64,000 nucleotides of DNA, taken from NCBI GenBank assembly GCA_012744475.1, contig JAAYBV010000002.1, positions 1 to 64,000 on the forward strand, given 5' to 3'. Source of the DNA: Phycisphaerae bacterium. GTDB taxonomy: Bacteria; Planctomycetota; Phycisphaerae; Sedimentisphaerales; Anaerobacaceae. Made by a program: the position numbers and the translations under genes. Positions within the stretch are counted from its first letter, which is position 1, and every line of letters starts with the position of its first letter. Of this stretch, positions 60,334 through 64,000 are shown piece after piece. The notes beneath the pieces are model-generated. The model did no database searches. It saw only the letters and a list, made by a program, of their open reading frames with translations, and was not told the origin of the DNA.

Positions 60334-61617
60334 ATGAGCCAGAACCAATATCGTGCCGAGACACTTGCCTTGCATGGCGGCCAGGAGCTGGATGCCGACA
60401 CGCGCAGCCGCGCGGTGCCCATCTACCAGACGACCAGCTATTGCTTCAAGGACACCGACCACGCCGCAAGGCTGTTCGCCCTGCAGGAGTTCGGCAACAT
60501 CTATACGCGCATCATGAACCCGACGACCGACGTGCTGGAAAAACGTCTGGCGGCTCTGGAAGGCGGGGCCGCGGGCCTGTGCTTCAGCTCCGGCATGGCG
60601 GCGATCACCGCGGCCGTGCTCAACATCTGCCGGGCGGGCCAGCACATCGTCTCGTCCGGCTCGCTCTATGGCGGCACCGTCACGTTGTTCAGTCATACCC
60701 TCCCGAAGCTCGGGATCGACGTGACGTTCGTCGATGCGCGCGAGCCCGCCAATTTCGCCGGAGCCATTCGCGACAACACGCGGCTGATCTACATCGAGAG
60801 TCTGGGCAACCCGAAGAACGACGTGCTCGACTACGCCGAGATTGCCCGGGTCGCGCACGATCGCGGCATTCCGGTGATCTGCGACAACACCGTGATGACG
60901 CCGATTCTGTTCCGGCCGTTCGACCACGGCATCGACCTCGTCGTGCACAGTTGCACCAAGTACGTCGGCGGCCACGGCAGCAGCATCGGAGGCGCCCTCG
61001 TCGATGCGGGCCGGTTCGACTGGAACAACGGGCGGTATCCTGAGTTCACGCAGCCCGACCCGAGCTATCACGGCATGAAGTTTTTCGAGGTGTTCGGCAA
61101 TCTGTCGTACATCCTCAAGGCCCGCGTCACGATGCTGCGGGACACGGGGGCGTGCCTGTCGCCGTTCAACGCGTTCCTGCTGCTCCAGGGTCTCGAAACG
61201 GTGCACCTGCGGATGCCGCGGCACTGCGAGAACGCGATGGCTCTGGCCAAGTGGCTCGAAAAGCAGCCCCAGGTGGCGTGGGTCAACTATCCGGGCCTGC
61301 CTTCGCACCCCGACCACGCCCGGGCGAAGAAGTACATGCCCGCCGGCTGCGGCGGGATTCTCGGATTCGGCATCCGGGGCGGCCGCGACGCCGGCGTGCG
61401 GTTCATCAACAACGTCAAGCTCGCCAGCCACCTGGCCAACATCGGCGACAGCAAGACGCTGGTGATCCACCCGGCCAGCACCACCCACCAGCAACTGACC
61501 GGACAGGAACAGCTTGCCGCCGGAGTAACGCCCGATTATATTCGCGTCTCGGTGGGCACCGAACACATCGACGACATCGTCGCCGATTTCGACCAGGCCC
61601 TGAAGGCCAGTTCTTAG
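60334..61617 (+). CDS. metY: O-acetylhomoserine sulfhydrylase-type enzyme (MetY)
   Basis: PLP enzyme of the Cys/Met metabolism family, 427 residues. The long form and the sequence AETLALHGGQELDADTRSRAVPIYQTTSYCFKD, then HAARLFALQEFGNIYTRIMNPTTDVLEKRLAALEGG, match O-acetylhomoserine sulfhydrylase, which makes homocysteine from sulfide. The PLP lysine is Lys209 (VVHSCTKYVGGHGSS). The end SVGTEHIDDIVADFDQAL is typical. It lies 38 nt after nadA and 33 nt before nifU. GGAGAT precedes the ATG. Confidence 0.93.
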   Translation: MSQNQYRAETLALHGGQELDADTRSRAVPIYQTTSYCFKDTDHAARLFALQEFGNIYTRIMNPTTDVLEKRLAALEGGAAGLCFSSGMAAITAAVLNICRAGQHIVSSGSLYGGTVTLFSHTLPKLGIDVTFVDAREPANFAGAIRDNTRLIYIESLGNPKNDVLDYAEIARVAHDRGIPVICDNTVMTPILFRPFDHGIDLVVHSCTKYVGGHGSSIGGALVDAGRFDWNNGRYPEFTQPDPSYHGMKFFEVFGNLSYILKARVTMLRDTGACLSPFNAFLLLQGLETVHLRMPRHCENAMALAKWLEKQPQVAWVNYPGLPSHPDHARAKKYMPAGCGGILGFGIRGGRDAGVRFINNVKLASHLANIGDSKTLVIHPASTTHQQLTGQEQLAAGVTPDYIRVSVGTEHIDDIVADFDQALKASS

Positions 61618-61650
61618 TGTTGAGTTTTGAGTGTTGAGCAAGGACAGATC

Positions 61651-62532
61651 ATGTGGGAATACACGGACAAGGTGCGAGATCATTTCTTCAACCCGCGAAA
61701 CGTCGGCGAGGTTGAGGACCCCGACGGCGTGGGCGAGGTGGGCTCTCTGGCGTGTGGAGACGCCCTGAAACTGACGTTCAAACTCGGCAAGGACGGACGC
61801 ATCGCCGACGCAAAATTCAAGACGTTCGGTTGCGCCAGCGCGATCGCCAGCAGCTCGGTGCTGACCGAGCTGATCAGGGGCAAGACGCTCGACGAGGCGA
61901 TGAACGTGACGAACAAGGACATCGCCGATTATCTGGGCGGGCTGCCCGAGCAGAAGATGCATTGCTCTGTGATGGGGCGCGAGGCGCTCGAAGCGGCCAT
62001 CGCCAACTATCGGGGCGGCGACACCGCCAAACGCGAGTTGGAAGGCCACGTGGTCTGCACCTGTTTCGGCGTGACGGACGTGGAGATCGAACGCGTCATT
62101 CGTGAGAACGACCTGACGACCGTCGAGCAGGTGACGAACTACTGCAAGGCCGGCGGCGGTTGCGGCGGCTGTCACGGGGAGATCGAGAAGATCATCGAAC
62201 GCATCCAGGGCGAGAAGGCCAAGGCGCACGTGCCGCTGGTGCCGCGAAAAGGCAAGAAACTGACCAACATCCAGAAGATGCAATTGATCCAGCAGACGAT
62301 CAACGAGCAGATCCGCCCGGCTCTGAGGGCCCACGGGGGCAACATCGAGCTGATCGATATCGAGGGCGACAAGGTCACCGTCGCCTTTCGCGGGATGTGC
62401 GCGCAATGCCATTTGGCCGAGTTCACGATGAAGGACGTGGTTGAGAACAAGCTGCGCGAGTTCGTCTCAGACGACATCTTTGTCGAGGAAGACAAGGAGT
62501 CCGTGGAAGAGGGCCACGTTCACAAAGGATAG
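61651..62532 (+). CDS. nifU: Fe-S scaffold NifU (three-domain form)
   Basis: Scaffold on which NifS-derived sulfur and iron are assembled. All three domains are present in 293 residues: an IscU-like N domain with Cys35, Cys61 and Cys105; a Bfd-like [2Fe-2S] domain with C136-x-C138 and C171-x2-C174; and a C-terminal Nfu domain with C250-x2-C253. The C-terminus continues with an acidic tail (EEDKESVEEGHVHKG). No nitrogenase genes are nearby, so this is a housekeeping NIF-type system as in many anaerobes. AAGGA precedes the ATG. Confidence 0.95.
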   Translation: MWEYTDKVRDHFFNPRNVGEVEDPDGVGEVGSLACGDALKLTFKLGKDGRIADAKFKTFGCASAIASSSVLTELIRGKTLDEAMNVTNKDIADYLGGLPEQKMHCSVMGREALEAAIANYRGGDTAKRELEGHVVCTCFGVTDVEIERVIRENDLTTVEQVTNYCKAGGGCGGCHGEIEKIIERIQGEKAKAHVPLVPRKGKKLTNIQKMQLIQQTINEQIRPALRAHGGNIELIDIEGDKVTVAFRGMCAQCHLAEFTMKDVVENKLREFVSDDIFVEEDKESVEEGHVHKG

Positions 62533-62576
62533 GCAATCGCGTCGCAAATAAGCGCAGAACCTCAAATTCCAAGGAC

Positions 62577-62706
62577 GATATTCGAAATCCGAAACAAATC
62601 AGAAGCACGAAACCCGAATGAAAGAAACGCTGACGCCGGGCGAAAGCCCGTTCTGGGGATTGAGATTTCGATCCTTCGTGCTTGTTTCGGGTTTCGACAT
62701 TCGGAT
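62577..62706. repeat. Imperfect inverted repeat between nifU and nifS
   Basis: Arm 62577-62611 (with GAAATCCGAAAC and AGAAGCACGAA) is roughly inverted at 62675-62706 (TTCGTGCTTGTTTCGGGTTT). Between them is a perfect CGGGC-GAAA-GCCCG hairpin (62637-62650). It is A/T-rich compared with both genes and fills most of the 210-nt gap. Confidence 0.65.
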
Positions 62707-62742
62707 TGCGGATTTCTGCAGCGCCAGTTCAGGGGATAGGCA

Positions 62743-63909
62743 ATGAACGTCATCTATTTCGACAACAACGCGACGACGAGGGTGGCCGACGAGGTCTTCG
62801 AGGCCATGCGGCCTTACTTCTGTGAGTTGTACGGCAATCCGTCGAGCATGCACACCTTCGGCGGACAGGTGGGCGTCCGGATTCGCGAGGCCCGTGAGCA
62901 CGTGGCGGCTCTGCTCGGCTGCCACCCGAGCGAGGTGATCTTCACCAGTTGCGGCACCGAGAGCGACAGCACGGCGATCCTTGGGACGCTGGCGGCCGTG
63001 CCGCACCGGCGCAAGGTCATCACCACGCGCGTCGAGCATCCGGCGGTCCTGACGGTCTGCCGCGACCTCGAGAACCGGGGCTACCAGGTGATCGAGCTCG
63101 GCGTCGACAAGCAGGGCCGTCTCGATCTCGGCGAACTGGAGAGCCACCTCGACGACGACACCGCCATCGTCACAATCATGTCCGCCAACAACGAAACCGG
63201 CACGGTCTTCCCCATCGAGAAGATCGCGCGGATGGTGACCGATCGCGGCATCACCTTTCACACCGACGCGGTCCAGGTCGTCGGAAAGATCCCGCTGAAC
63301 CTCGCGGACAGTTGCGTCAATCTGCTGAGCCTCTCGGGCCACAAGCTGCACGGCCCCAAGGGCGTCGGCGTGCTCTACGTGCGCAAGGGTACGCGGATCG
63401 CGCCGCTGCTGCTCGGAGGACACCAGGAGGGCGGCCGCCGCGCCGGCACCGAGAACGTTCCCGGCATCATCGGACTGGGCAAGGCCTGCGAGCTGGCCTC
63501 CCGGTACATGGAAGACGAGAATACCCGCGTCCGGACCCTGCGCGACAGGCTCGAAAGCGCCATTCTGGCGAGCTGTCCCGACAGCCGCATCAACGGCGAT
63601 CCCGAGAACCGACTGCCCAACACCACGAATATCAGCTTCGAGTACATCGAGGGCGAGGCGATCCTGCTGATGCTGGACCGCTTCGGCATCTGCGCCAGCA
63701 GCGGCTCGGCCTGCACGAGCGGCTCACTGGAGCCGTCGCACGTGCTGCGCGCGATGGGCGTGCCGTTCACCGCCGCCCACGGCTCGATTCGGTACAGCCT
63801 GAGCCGCTACAACACCGAAGAAGAGGTCGACTTCACGATCGACAAGATGCCGCAGATTATCGAGCGCCTCCGCGAGCTGTCTCCCTTTGTCGGCCAGGTC
63901 ACCGCGTAA
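62743..63909 (+). CDS. nifS: Cysteine desulfurase NifS
   Basis: PLP enzyme that takes sulfur from cysteine as a persulfide and passes it to NifU. The 388-residue protein has VIYFDNNATTRVADEV, His99 (RVEHPAV), PLP Lys201 (LLSLSGHKLHGPKG), GGGQE-like LLLGGHQEGGRRAGTENV, and the persulfide Cys324 in SSGSACTSGSLEPSHVLRAMG, the loop form of class I desulfurases. Its ATG follows AGGGGATAGGC. Last gene of the operon; an inverted repeat follows. Confidence 0.96.
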   Translation: MNVIYFDNNATTRVADEVFEAMRPYFCELYGNPSSMHTFGGQVGVRIREAREHVAALLGCHPSEVIFTSCGTESDSTAILGTLAAVPHRRKVITTRVEHPAVLTVCRDLENRGYQVIELGVDKQGRLDLGELESHLDDDTAIVTIMSANNETGTVFPIEKIARMVTDRGITFHTDAVQVVGKIPLNLADSCVNLLSLSGHKLHGPKGVGVLYVRKGTRIAPLLLGGHQEGGRRAGTENVPGIIGLGKACELASRYMEDENTRVRTLRDRLESAILASCPDSRINGDPENRLPNTTNISFEYIEGEAILLMLDRFGICASSGSACTSGSLEPSHVLRAMGVPFTAAHGSIRYSLSRYNTEEEVDFTIDKMPQIIERLRELSPFVGQVTA

Positions 63910-63925
63910 AATGCAGCCTTTTCGT

Positions 63926-63979
63926 CCTTTGGTTCCCTCAGGCCTTTTTGGCTCACGAAGGACCAGAGGGAGCCAAAGG
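63926..63979 (+). terminator. Inverted repeat after nifS
   Basis: CCTTTGGTTCCCTC (63926-63939) pairs with GAGGGAGCCAAAGG (63966-63979), one G-T wobble, large loop. There is no T tract, so it may be a repeat rather than a terminator. Confidence 0.4.
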
Positions 63980-64000
63980 CCGGAAATGACTCTCCAAGCC

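Noticed and set aside
61651-63909. Nitrogen fixation cluster
   Set aside because: nifU and nifS occur without nifHDK or other nif genes and sit in a cysteine/Fe-S operon, so they are general Fe-S assembly genes.

Overview
This window looks like a chromosomal segment of a planctomycete, most likely in the Phycisphaerae/Sedimentisphaerales range. That is inference from GC-rich genes, typical planctomycete gene families (secreted beta-helix proteins, long coiled-coil exported proteins, H-X9-DG type pseudopilin-like C-termini, a signal peptidase I with inserted domains), abundant secreted glycoside hydrolases, and NifU/NifS-type Fe-S assembly that suggests an anaerobic or microaerobic life. No rRNA, CRISPR array, transposase or prophage module was seen.

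Layout. 0.1-8.4 kb: a CPA1-type antiporter, an AlaC-like aminotransferase, a very long SNF2 ATPase and a small toxin-first PIN pair. 8.4-18.8 kb: a minus-strand plant-polysaccharide block (GH97, beta-helix/CBM6 protein, clan GH-A-like hydrolase, GH78 rhamnosidase) interrupted by an A/T-rich two-gene island with a PD-(D/E)XK nuclease-like protein. 19-23.5 kb: PAP2 phosphatase, HNH protein, cold-shock protein, HU-family protein and the enlarged LepB. 23.6-27.5 kb: a second GH78 rhamnosidase with a clear terminator, then a GyrI-like protein. 27.6-33.4 kb: tRNA-Leu, a membrane protein, and the translation/targeting operon ffh-hypothetical-rpsP-trmD, followed by a pseudopilin-like protein. 33.4-37 kb: a gapless direct duplication of about 358 bp (including the 3' end of ispG) brackets a DUF4258/DUF2283 pair; ispG and an alpha/beta hydrolase follow. 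37-40.3 kb: two tandem DUF4097-like repeat lipoproteins, bioY and tRNA-Gln. 40.9-47.7 kb: a 1672-residue exported coiled-coil protein with a TPR-PDZ lipoprotein. 47.7-56.6 kb: a Tat-exported GH5-like enzyme, PPK2, secreted lectin-like and beta-helix proteins, exonuclease III and a glycosyltransferase-toroid fusion. 57-63.9 kb: one long co-directional operon, rrf2(iscR-like)-cysK-cysE-nadA-metY-nifU-nifS.

How the genes work together. The glycoside hydrolases fit attack on rhamnose-containing pectic or algal polymers outside the cytoplasm. The last operon joins cysteine synthesis, homocysteine synthesis, Fe-S assembly and an Fe-S enzyme of NAD synthesis behind a regulator carrying an IscR-like cysteine triad. 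Several promoters could be read by eye as -35/-10 boxes with 17-nt spacers; two of them put the transcription start on the ATG of a toxin-like gene, so both toxin/antitoxin-like pairs may be leaderless. All family calls come from reading motifs in the translated sequence, without database searches.
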